A stretch of DNA of 64,000 bases from Erythrobasidium yunnanense. Lineage: Eukaryota > Basidiomycota > Cystobasidiomycetes > Erythrobasidiales > Erythrobasidiaceae. Positions 55,601 to 64,000 of the stretch are shown here, piece by piece; the stretch's first letter is position 1, and the number at the start of each line of letters is the position of its first letter. The stretch covers positions 1,054,001 to 1,118,000 of the forward strand of contig BCJC01000003.1 of NCBI GenBank assembly GCA_001600175.1, given 5' to 3'. Made by a program: the position numbers and the translations under genes. A model generated the notes under the pieces. The model saw only the letters and a list, made by a program, of their open reading frames with translations. It searched no databases and was not told where the DNA came from.

Positions 55601-58600
55601 CTCGACGGCTGACAGCACGTCATCCAGCAAAAGCACCTTCGCAGAAGAATAGACAGCTCTTGCCAGACTGATTCTGGCCTTCTGGCCGCCCGACAGCACT
55701 GTACCTTTCTCCCCCACTTCTGTTTGATCGCCAGCGTCCAGTTGTTTCAGATCCGGATTGAGGGCGCAGGCGTCCAAAACATGCTTGTATCGGCGGGCAT
55801 TGAAAGCTGAGCCAAAGAGTATATTGTTACGGATCGTATCGTTCAGAAGCCAGGGCGTCTGACAGCAGAAAGCGACAGTGTCTGTCAGTTTTGACGGGTC
55901 TTGATCGGCTTGTCTGATTATGGGTTGCGGGATGAAGCAACGACCGCTAAGGAGGTTCATCTCGCCGAGGAGTGCGTACAGAAGACTGCTCTTGCCCTAC
56001 AATGTTGCTCGTTAGCATCGAAAGGTCGTCTCAGCATCAGCATATGCTGCTTCACGTACCGATCCTACGGGTCCAACTACAAGGTTCAGGCCATCTAATG
56101 TGAATCGAAGGTTGAGATTTTGAAGCTTGAAGATGTTTGAGTCAGATCGTGCCTCTTCGACATCTCCCCATGTAAAACCAGCATTGATGAAGCCGATTTT
56201 GGGATCGCTAGCTTGAGAAGGTGTAGCGAGGACCGCATACTTGGCAGTATCTTCCTCTTCTAGGAGAGAATCGACTCTCTTGCAGGATATAACGGTCGAG
56301 AGGAATTGAGACATCAGATCGGCAAACTGGTCCAGAGGAGCCCTGATGACATTGAACAGGGCAAGAGTCGTGAAGGCTGTCGTTGCATCGAGGGGAAGAT
56401 GGAGGACCTTCGTTCGAACTACGAAGGTCACGAGAGCGATGAGGATAGGAGCCCCAACTATACGGCCGGTCAGTTATACAGGCAAAGGTACAAATGGCAT
56501 TCGCAGGACCGCTTACATAGAGCGATACCTCCGGCTGCAAAGGCAAAGATTCTCTTCTGCAATGCCACCAACTCCTTTTCCCTCTTCTTTCGAAGCATGT
56601 CGTTGAACTTTCTTTCCCATGCAAAGAATTTGAGGACTTTGATAGCTTGAAAGACTTCAGTAGTCAAGGACAATCGATCGTCTGCGGCTACCAAGACTTG
56701 ATTCTGGTATTTCATGAAGAACCTGGCAACTAAAGTCTGTGCCGGTACGAGGAGGATCATGGTGCCGAAAGCTGCGAATGCAGAAACGCCGATGTTCAAG
56801 AAGAGAAGGGTGAGGGCCATTCCGATTGTGAGGGGTGCTTCAGGAAAGAAAAAGTGGATGTACGCAAAGAGATCGGCGATTCTTGAGGCGTCGACACTGA
56901 CAAGGTTTTGAATACGTCCAGCTGAAGCGGGACCTTCATCCTCGGCTTTGGCTTTATCCTTGTTATCTGCATCTTCTGGCTTGTTCTCGCCTGAGACGAG
57001 TGCTTTCCCAGCCAAGTCTTTTCTACGTAACGTCTTGGTGAAGACTTCGGCGATGATTAGGGCTTTAGCTCGGATACAGAGCCGTCGACCGATGATGAGC
57101 GATTGCGACATGCACAAGCTCGAAGCCATTTGCGCTGAGAAGAGCCCAGCCACGTACAGTAACGCAACATGAGCTGGTGCATCCTCTCCTCTTGCTCTCT
57201 TCGTAGTCCATGTAAGCAGCAAACGAATGAAGACAGGCGGCAAGACAGCAGTGAAGGGTTTGACGAACGCCCAGCCCATCTGCGGAACCAATTGCGGAAG
57301 GAAGTACCAGCACATTTGCAGGAAGATAGGAGGTGGTTTACGCATGCCACTCTTGCTTCGTGCGCGTAGCCATCTTGGGAAGGTTCGGCATGAAGCTCGG
57401 AACTCCAGAATGATCGATGCAGTCTTATCGTCCGCTCGGAGATCTGGAACATCGGCCAATGCAGCGGGCTTGCGAGCGTGCTTCCAGATGAAGGCTGATA
57501 TTAGGATCAAAGTCAGTTTAATAAGCTGGGAAAGCTGGGAGAGACTCACAGTTGAGATGTGTGAATGTAGCCCTGGCGAAGATCGAAGCTCCCACTTCAG
57601 ACGGAGGCGCGACCTTGCGCTGCTCCGCCATCTTTTCTTTCGGTTCTAAGTCATTGGGCATGAGATCCAAGACCGCCCTGAATTCCGCTTCATCCTCATC
57701 ATCCTCAAGATCGCCTTCAAAGACATCTTCTGCTAGTAAGGCGGTTCCTTCCGTGGCATTCGTGCCGTGCTCGTCATCCTCTGCCAGAAGTCCATCTCGC
57801 TCCTCTTTCAGCTTGCTTTTCCGAATAAATTGGGGTTGTTGAGGAGTGAACACTTCGAGGAAGAGAGTAAGCAAGCTCAAAGCTGTGATGTTTGCCTGCT
57901 TGGCGACTTGCGTTTTGGTGGGATGATGCAGAAGTATGGATCGCAGATCCAGTATACTTATAAGGCTGTACAGCAGAAAGAAGAAGCCGACGTGGTAGGA
58001 GAGTAGCCGAGATATCTTGGGCTGGAAAGGCGATCTTCTGAGCAGTGGAGCATACTGCCGGATCTCCAGAAGGATCGCAAAGTAGGTCTACCAGATTCTT
58101 AGGTAAGCTTGATACTAACAAGAGTGACGGTTGTACTACTCACCCAGACGCTAGCGGTCACGAAAGCCCAAGGCTTCTGAACTTGCGAACTTGCTGCTTG
58201 CACAAACAAGAGTCCCACGATGGCCCATGCGATCAAAGCCTGGACAAAGTTTTTCTTTCCCTGCTTGTACATCTTCTTGAATATGCTTCTCCAGCTATTA
58301 CGCTTCGTTCTGCGCTTGTATCTCTGCTTGTCCTTGTTTCTCCAGACCTGCATCCATGAATCTGACGCGTGCTCCGTTCCATCCTCTGGGACTTGAAGGT
58401 ATTTCGCACCTCTTGTATCCGGCTTAATATGGTGGTCTTCCTTCTGTTTGAGCAGACCCAACGCTTTGAATGCGCCAGACCATACGATGCCTTGCTTCTT
58501 TACGCTTTCCCGGATGACTTCATTCTCGGCTTCGAGCATCAGGTCGCGGGAGTGCAAGGCATCGTGTTCAGCGTCTTCTTCGATAATCAGCGAGGGCAGC

Positions 58601-58833
58601 TGCTGTCCATTGCCAGAGGGAGCCAGTCGACGCTGCCTGCGCCGGCGACGAAGCCAGCGAAACAGATATTTTGACGAGTAGCGCAAGACCAGCAGCGCCA
58701 GCGAGATGCCAGCAAGAATCAGAGGAATCAGCCCATCGATGAACCTGTCTCGTCCCAGCCAAAATGCCATCAGCTCGTCCGGACATCCAGCCGAATTATG
58801 CTGACCTCGCTCGGAAGGCTGCATCAAAGTCAT
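52693..58833 (-). CDS. ABCC (MRP-type) full ABC transporter, vacuolar Ybt1/Bpt1-like
   Basis: ATP-driven exporter, probably of conjugates or bile-acid-like compounds into the vacuole. Many exons; the first is close to 58833-58144 and the second is within about 58090-57550, but I did not fix every splice site. Order: N-terminal extension with several membrane helices (TMD0-like, 57.6-58.8 kb), an acidic linker, TMD1 (56.2-57.5 kb; [15 protein letters not shown]), NBD1 (55.5-56.1 kb) with Walker A GPVGSGKSS built across an intron, [35 protein letters not shown] and [15 protein letters not shown]2 (53.8-55.3 kb), and NBD2 (52.7-53.7 kb) with [30 protein letters not shown], signature [20 protein letters not shown] and [17 protein letters not shown]. 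The NBD1/NBD2 asymmetry (LSGGQ versus FSAGQ) is normal for ABCC. Ends EVVGK then TGA. Confidence 0.92.
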
Positions 58834-59338
58834 CCCCGTCCCATACTGCTGGCGACATCAGGAGACTGCGAAAAACGTACGGCAGGTCGTTCGTCTGGAT
58901 TCGATTTTTCAGTGTCTGTGGAGCAGAGACACCCGCTTATCAGATTGATCAACCTGAATCCCGCGTGCTTCAATCGAACGCCGACTAATCCCTGACTCTG
59001 GCTCAAAACATACACCAAATTCATATACTCCCAGCCCTGTTGGTCCCCAGCTTCTCAGCTCGGGGAGCCGTCAGCTCGGAGTACACTTATCTCTTATCTA
59101 CTCGTTCAGGATGCGGACCTTGTTGGAGTCATTTCAATGCAGCTACGTCCACTACTGCAGCTCGATGACGTCTGCCCATGTTTCTCACCTTTGGTCAACA
59201 TAAAGCATAGCCTGCCTGTGAAAGTGTTCGACACAATCACATCGTCTGGCATATAAGAGCGCGCGCTGGTTGGAGTTATGTCTTGATTCCACTTCAACCT
59301 GCAAGGCACATCACCACTACACCTGCAAGAAACGCACG
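58834..59338. other. divergent intergenic region
   Basis: About 505 bp between the ABC transporter start and the first Cys-rich small gene; promoters of both expected. Open frames present carry no recognisable content. Confidence 0.45.
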
Positions 59339-59602
59339 ATGAACACAACGGGCCGTAATCCTCACACTACTACTCATCCACGACGCAACTCCTCTGGGAG
59401 CAGCTCTGATTATGGCGCTTCTCGATGTCACCAACGACGCCGTGCAGCTGTCCCTACTTCTTGGTCTTCTGGCAGACGATCGCGACCAGGCAATTCAGGC
59501 GATGAATATATGGCTACCTGCGACTACTGTTACGAGTGGACTTTATGCAAAAGGGGTAAGAACGGAACAAGTGTATGCCACGATTGTTCTATGCTAGCTT
59601 AG
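59339..59602 (+). CDS. small Cys-rich protein, putative zinc binder, copy 1
   Basis: Single exon, 87 aa from ATG at 59339 (MNTTGRNPHTTT). A Ser/Arg-rich disordered N-terminal region of about 60 residues is followed by MATCDYCYEWTLC and SVCHDCSMLA: cysteine spacing CX2C-X5-C-X9-CX2C at the very C-terminus. Two CX2C pairs plus a middle Cys can hold one zinc ion; this is inferred. The protein at 60105 has the identical spacing, so they are likely paralogs. Family not recognised. Confidence 0.55.
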   Translation: MNTTGRNPHTTTHPRRNSSGSSSDYGASRCHQRRRAAVPTSWSSGRRSRPGNSGDEYMATCDYCYEWTLCKRGKNGTSVCHDCSMLA

Positions 59603-60104
59603 CAGGACCTTGGTTCGGGCCTCGTTAGCTCGGCGCATTATACTACATTTCACCAGTGAAGCAGCCTGTGCCCCTCCATGTCCTCCTCCTCCCTTTTATG
59701 CCTTGCGTCAATGCAAAATCCTCATTCGCCCGGTTTCCAGATTGCAAAACAACTTGCCCAGAAGCCTCTCTGCCCAACGTCAGTCTTCCCTCATTTCGCG
59801 ACGCATATAGGCACGATTGGCTTCTAGTACGTGCGTCTGTATTCTGTCTTTCGGCTTGAGCATTATACTTCAAGTTGACATTGACCAGTAGATTCCAGCT
59901 GATCTACTGCCAGGCTGTGTACAAAACCGTATCGGTCAGACAGTCAGACGTGCCTGACTCACTCGTACATAGTGAAGTGAAAAGTCTGGGGGATCTTCAC
60001 ATCGGTTAGCATCTCTCCAAAGGGATAGCACGCCTGAGTGGAAAAGTCATCCAACTGAGGAGGGATACCTTTCTGCCATCCTACCACCGGCAAAAAGTGC
60101 AGCC
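59603..60104. other. spacer between the two small Cys-rich genes
   Basis: About 502 bp with no coding signal I can support. Confidence 0.45.
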
Positions 60105-60647
60105 ATGTCCAGCACCTCTTCGGCCAAGCCTAGTCGTCCTGAGCCTACTGCAGCTCCCTCCCGCGATCTGTCATCAAATTCTGTAGCTGCCTCCCGCCGT
60201 CCATCAGCGTCTTCGTCCAGATCACACTCATTAGTGAAGTCGCAATCATCATCCTCAGCATCCTCAGCCTCATCTTCATCTTCATCCTCGAGATCATCTT
60301 CAGCATCATCCTCATCTGCCGGCTCCAGTCGGTCTTCGCATCACAGTCGTCGATCCTCTTCCAGCAACTCCAGCAACGAGTCCGCCGTTTCGAGAAGATC
60401 CAGCACTCGTCGCAAGGACCAGGGAACAGATGAAAGCCCTGTCGGCGAGAGCCAATGGCAGTCAGAGTCGACCACGGGACCAGGCCGGCTATGGCCCAAA
60501 GTCGTCTTACTATGCCGTATCTGTAATGCCCAGGAAGCTTGCTTGACGCTTAAAGATGGTAAGAAGTGCTGCGAGGAGTGCTATTCGCTCTTCTCGACGC
60601 CGGGAGGTTTCGGATCTGTTGCCGGAGGGGCTCTTCGCCGAGGCTAG
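60105..60647 (+). CDS. small Cys-rich protein with long Ser tract, putative zinc binder, copy 2
   Basis: Single exon, 180 aa from ATG at 60105 (MSSTSSAKPSRPEP). Residues 20-110 are almost pure Ser/Arg/Ala, encoded by imperfect TCx repeats. The C-terminus carries LCRICNAQEACLTLKDGKK and CCEECYSLFS: the same CX2C-X5-C-X9-CX2C spacing as the 59339 protein, here with one extra Cys, followed by a short Gly-rich end. Ser/Arg-rich tracts plus a small zinc knob suggest an RNA or protein interaction role, by inference only. Confidence 0.6.
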   Translation: MSSTSSAKPSRPEPTAAPSRDLSSNSVAASRRPSASSSRSHSLVKSQSSSSASSASSSSSSSRSSSASSSSAGSSRSSHHSRRSSSSNSSNESAVSRRSSTRRKDQGTDESPVGESQWQSESTTGPGRLWPKVVLLCRICNAQEACLTLKDGKKCCEECYSLFSTPGGFGSVAGGALRRG

Positions 60648-61054
60648 GGGAATATAGTACCATGTGTGAACGACTATGTGCACTCTTATGCTCCGTGTCC
60701 CGTGTCCCTGTCTGGTCTTTGCGACTTTTGTAACATTTCGTTTTCGATCGACCCATCCCAGCAGTCCAGACATTTATGGAGGAGCTACGCAGCTGCCATG
60801 TCTTTGCTGACAAGATGCTGTTCACTTTCGGTAGCTTTGATTGCGGACACTCAGCTCCATGTTAGTGTCAGCCAGCCCTTTGCATGCCATATCTTTTCCA
60901 GATGGGTAGTCCAGACAGGGAGAAAGACTGTCTATGATAGGCAGTGAGGACTGCCCTGGTGACATGTGACTGTAGAGTTCTAACCACTTCGCAATTGCAA
61001 GCGGACAGTACGTAGCGATCAACCTTTGCTTCTTTCGCACTTCCTTCTGCAAGC
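60648..61054. other. intergenic region upstream of PAM16
   Basis: About 407 bp, presumably promoter of PAM16. No gene seen. Confidence 0.45.
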
Positions 61055-61755
61055 ATGGTCAGCGATACAGCAGCGACAGGACCAATTCCAATGCTGATTC
61101 AATCTTGTCAACTGTACACAGTCTCTTGCGCGGATCGTTGGGCAGATAGCTGTCCTTGGGACGCAGATGTGAACCGGCAGACATCGAGCTAAACGAGCAG
61201 TAGATTGACCGGAAGACGTTTCTTGCAGCATTGGACGGGCGACAGTCGCAGCATGGAACCAAGCGAGAGCCAGTGCGTTCAGAGCCATCATCAAGATATC
61301 GCAAGAAGTCGTCAAAAAGCTGACCCATCACCATCATGGCGGATTCAGACATCAACGCTGGCGGAGGCGCACTTGGATCTGGTGGGAGTGCAGGAGGAGC
61401 AGGAGCAGGGGCTGATCCCATCAGTCGTCAAACTCGACTCACGCTGGACGAAAGCATGCTCATCCTAAATCTGCGAAAAGAGCTTCAAGGCCAAAAAGAC
61501 GAGCTCGTCAAGGAAGCTGTCAAGAACTACGAGCATATGATGCAGGCAAACGAGAAGACGAGCTTATACATCCAGAGCAAGATTGTCAGAGCAAGAGAAC
61601 GGATAGCTCTCGAGTGAGGCCGATTTTCCGATATGAAGTAGGACTTGGATCTGACTGGGATGCTGTCTATCAGATTCGAGAACGACGGACCTCCAAATAC
61701 ACCTTCTCCCTCCCCAGTGCATGATGCAGCGTCGACTGGCGGCACACCATTGTAG
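61055..61755 (+). CDS. PAM16: Pam16/Tim16, mitochondrial import motor subunit
   Basis: J-like partner of Pam18 in the presequence translocase motor on the matrix face of the inner membrane. Exons 61055-61057 (the start codon alone), 61122-61168, 61229-61272, 61349-61613, 61674-61755; 441 nt, 146 aa, phases close. Reads M|SLARIVGQIAVLGTQI|IGRATVAAWNQARA, the conserved N-terminal helix; then a Gly-rich linker, LTLDESMLILNLRKE, KNYEHMMQANEKTS and LYIQSKIVRARERI, the J-like domain, which lacks HPD as Pam16 always does. The ATG exon is inferred from reading phase and from the family's N-terminus; a longer upstream alternative exon is possible. Confidence 0.85.
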
Positions 61756-62108
61756 ACTCCAAGAGAGTCTTTTCCTTCCTCCTATTGCGTCCCTTGCATT
61801 GTAAGCTACATCTAATCGCGATGTATAGCCCAATTAGGCAAAGACTGACTCGATGCGAACATACTTTACAGGTCATCGTTCCTCGCATCAACCGGGCCAA
61901 GCACGTAGCCCTCTCTCCGCAGCCAACGATGCTTTCCCGTATACCTCTTCTCGTTTCATACCATCATTCTAGATAGTACTCGGAGCAAAGCTGCAGGAAA
62001 AGTTTGCATTATGTTGTACCGCTTCACGCACGCCGCGACTCTTGTTTGTACCAATACCATTCAGAATCTTCACTCTCATTTCGATACGATACGAAGAACG
62101 AGTGAACG
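61756..62108. other. intergenic, PAM16 to UPRT
   Basis: About 353 bp between co-oriented genes. No gene seen. Confidence 0.45.
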
Positions 62109-63092
62109 ATGAGCGCAAGAGATCAGACAAGCAGTGACAGCAGCAGTCAGGCGCCAGTAGAGCATGCGGTCTCGGCTATCGAGCAGCAGATGGTCAGCGC
62201 GGCCATTGACGACCTTGAAGCGCTCAACATCCTCAGGTGACCACTACAGCATGGATATACAAGGCTGTAGCTGAGAAACAGAGGTTTAGCAACCCCATAA
62301 TCTCGATTAAAATGACCGAGCTGCGAACAAAGACGACCTCAGCAGCGCGTGTTCGGGCATTGATAGGAGAGATCAGTCTGATGGTAGGCTACGAAGCCAG
62401 CAGGACACTGGACTTGCAGCCTGTTCAAGATCTCGAAACACCGCTGGGTCCATTCACCGGTTGGAAGCTGGGACAACGAGTTGGACTGGCACCTATCTTG
62501 CGAGCTGGTATCGCAATGACGGACCGTGCGTACATCTCCTGAACCCTGCAGCTACATCTACTGACTGTGTTGCTTATGCTTCGTCTACCCCTACCCCTAT
62601 CGTACCCCATTTGCCGTCCCGATAACGCATATGTATCGATTCTACAGCCATGCTCAGCCTGTTCCCAGAAGCCTGTGTCTTCCACCTCGGTCTCTACCGG
62701 GACAAAGTATCCTTCACCCCTACGGAATACTACAGCAAGCTTCCCTTATCTTTCGAAAAGCACTGCGACATCGTCTACCTTCTCGATCCCGTAGTCGCAA
62801 CAGGAGGGACTGCAGTAGCTGCTGTAAACATGCTACTTGATGCGGGGCTCGAGATGAGAAGAATAAAGCTGTTGGCTGTCATTGCGAGCATGCCGGGTCT
62901 GCAGACTATATTGAGGGAATGCCCGGGATTGGAGATATACGTAGCTGCGGTAGACCAGGAACTTACAAAGGAAGGATACATCAATCCGGGATTGGGAGGT
63001 CAGTCTTTATTGCTTTACCCTCGACTAGGTCGATCCAGCTGACCATTATGACTGCTGCAGACTCCGGCGATAGGATTTTCAACACTCTCTGA
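62109..63092 (+). CDS. uracil phosphoribosyltransferase, bacterial Upp-like
   Basis: Pyrimidine salvage: uracil plus PRPP to UMP. Exons 62109-62236, 62284-62525, 62648-62998, 63061-63092; 250 aa, phases close; introns 47, 122 and 62 nt. Seen: a 40-residue polar leader, FSNPIISIKMTELRTKTTS, MVGYEASRTL, ETPLGPFTG, GLAPILRAGIAMTD (uracil/PRPP side), HLGLYRDKVSFTPTEYYSKL, VYLLDPVVATGGTAVAAV (PRPP loop, usually DPMLATGGS), AAVDQELTKEGYINPGLG and DSGDRIFNTL. The layout and motif words match bacterial Upp rather than yeast Fur1. The gene is intron-bearing and fungal in context, so any transfer is old. The last intron is confirmed by the conserved GLG|DSGDR junction. Confidence 0.88.
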
Positions 63093-63519
63093 AAAGTCAT
63101 ACAACCTTAAAAGGACGTAGTCTGGCAGCACAAGTCGTTATTTCAGTTGCAATATTCAGTCAATCTTTGTCAAGACCTCTTGCTGTTAATGGCCAAGCGT
63201 TCTCTCAAATACAGCGAGCAGAGTCAAAGTCGCTCGCTGTCGTTTAGCGGATAATGTGAATCTCCACTCGCTTAACACGAAAGGACAGCTGGCAGCTTGG
63301 ACGAGTGTGGTCAGATCACTAGCACCTTGAGGTACCGTATGTTATGCAAGTTTAGCTAGAAGGGACATTCTTGTCTGTGCGCAAGCGTGCTTGCGCACAC
63401 GATTCTTTCAAGGCCCTGTATACCTACCGCTTCTGACCTTTCTGCAATTGAAGCGCCAACGGTGATCTGCAGAAGTATCGCTTTTGCGTGACTATCTCTC
63501 CGACCGAAAAGCACTACCT
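63093..63519. other. convergent intergenic region
   Basis: About 427 bp between the UPRT stop and the stop of the right-edge gene. It contains one strong hairpin (63376-63399) and no gene. Confidence 0.5.
63376..63399. repeat. perfect inverted repeat, 11-bp arms
   Basis: TGTGCGCAAGC, two bases GT, then GCTTGCGCACA. It lies between two converging genes, where a hairpin in either transcript could aid 3' end formation or pausing; this is inference. Confidence 0.7.
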
Positions 63520-64000
63520 TCACTTCCTCTTCCTCTCCCTGCTAGCTTTCTTGTCATTTCCAGCATTGAATGTACTGACTACCTCAGCCTGGTGTATAAT
63601 GGGCTGCTCTGGAAGTTTAGGCATACCGACCACCTGTCTCTGAGGTTTCGCAGCTGTGTCAGTGCTGTCTCCGCGTCTAGGCTTGTCCAATGACGAGCGC
63701 GCGGCCGACGCTGCCTCTACTGACGACTTAGTAGCGGTCATTGCTGCCGCGGTAGCCGTAGAAGAAGCCTTCTTCCTGCTGTGACCCGAATGGGGACCAG
63801 ACTTTCTCGAGTCTCCCTTAGGTTCGATAGAAATAGGTTTAGGTGGCAGACTTGCTGCCTGATCAGGCTTAGAAGCGAGCTCTAGATTCTCTTTGTTGAG
63901 CTGAGCAGCTGCTCGTGCATTTGATCTCGAATGATTCTGCTCGTCTCGTCTATCGGAGTTGTTAGAGCTTCCTTTCACTCGCTTACTGATCCATCTGTAC
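63520..64000 (-). CDS. C-terminal part of an unknown basic, low-complexity protein (partial)
   Basis: The frame is open from the right edge of the window to TAG/TAA-type stop at 63520-63522, at least 159 residues. There is no ATG at the left of it, so the start lies beyond the window. It begins RWISKRVKGSSNNSDRRDE, is rich in Ser, Ala and Lys, contains PPKPISIEPKGDSRKSG, and ends KKASRERKRK, a basic tail. Likely disordered. No family recognised. Confidence 0.55.
   Translation of the reverse strand, partial: YRWISKRVKGSSNNSDRRDEQNHSRSNARAAAQLNKENLELASKPDQAASLPPKPISIEPKGDSRKSGPHSGHSRKKASSTATAAAMTATKSSVEAASAARSSLDKPRRGDSTDTAAKPQRQVVGMPKLPEQPIIHQAEVVSTFNAGNDKKASRERKRK

Noticed and set aside
1-64000. 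tRNA, rRNA, CRISPR arrays, transposons, LTR or virus-like elements
   Set aside because: I looked for tRNA T-loop motifs, repeat arrays, terminal repeats and transposase, integrase, reverse transcriptase or capsid-like proteins and found none I could support.

Overview
The window reads as compact nuclear DNA from a basidiomycete fungus. Genes lie on both strands, commonly 30 to 500 bp apart, and most are cut by many GT-AG introns of about 50-75 nt. Recognisable proteins are fungal: Cyc8/Ssn6, chitin deacetylase, a Gef1-like CLC transporter, a vacuolar-type ABCC transporter, Dbp5 and Ifa38. The small, intron-dense layout would suit an early-diverging basidiomycete yeast or dimorphic lineage such as Pucciniomycotina, but that placement is inference. 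I saw no tRNA, rRNA, CRISPR array, transposon or virus-like element. Exon limits below were worked out by hand from splice motifs, reading phase and family alignment from memory; where a CDS length and phase closed exactly I say so.

Left part (1-38.8 kb), mostly housekeeping: end of an unknown gene, a RING/TRAF-zinc-finger protein, CAND1 (15 exons), a Sec39-domain protein, a short-chain reductase with an in-frame TAG, a forkhead factor, an unknown helical protein, Cyc8/Ssn6, Ifa38 (3-ketoacyl-CoA reductase), chitin deacetylase, two Ser-rich unknowns, nitronate monooxygenase, a Gef1-type CLC transporter, and mitochondrial ribosomal protein uL22m, which sits head to head with the CLC gene across only 120 bp.

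Middle part (38.8-44.3 kb), accessory: six co-oriented minus-strand genes in two tandem paralogous families that I do not recognise, four small Trp-rich proteins followed by two 294-299-residue proteins. A relic of the uL22m gene end lies inside the array and records how it grew.

Right part (44.7-64 kb): DBP5 and CSN7 in tandem, then a remarkable locus where two copies of an atypical NAD(P)-binding gene have been cut and rearranged into two palindromes (48.96-50.87 kb), an unknown protein, a full-length ABCC transporter, a pair of small Cys-rich proteins with identical cysteine spacing, PAM16 (whose start codon appears to be an exon on its own), a bacterial-type uracil phosphoribosyltransferase, and the end of a gene running off the right edge.

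Functionally CAND1 and CSN7 both act in the cullin-RING ligase neddylation cycle, but they are 40 kb apart and this is probably chance. Several introns appear to use a GC donor instead of GT, which matters for anyone re-annotating this DNA.
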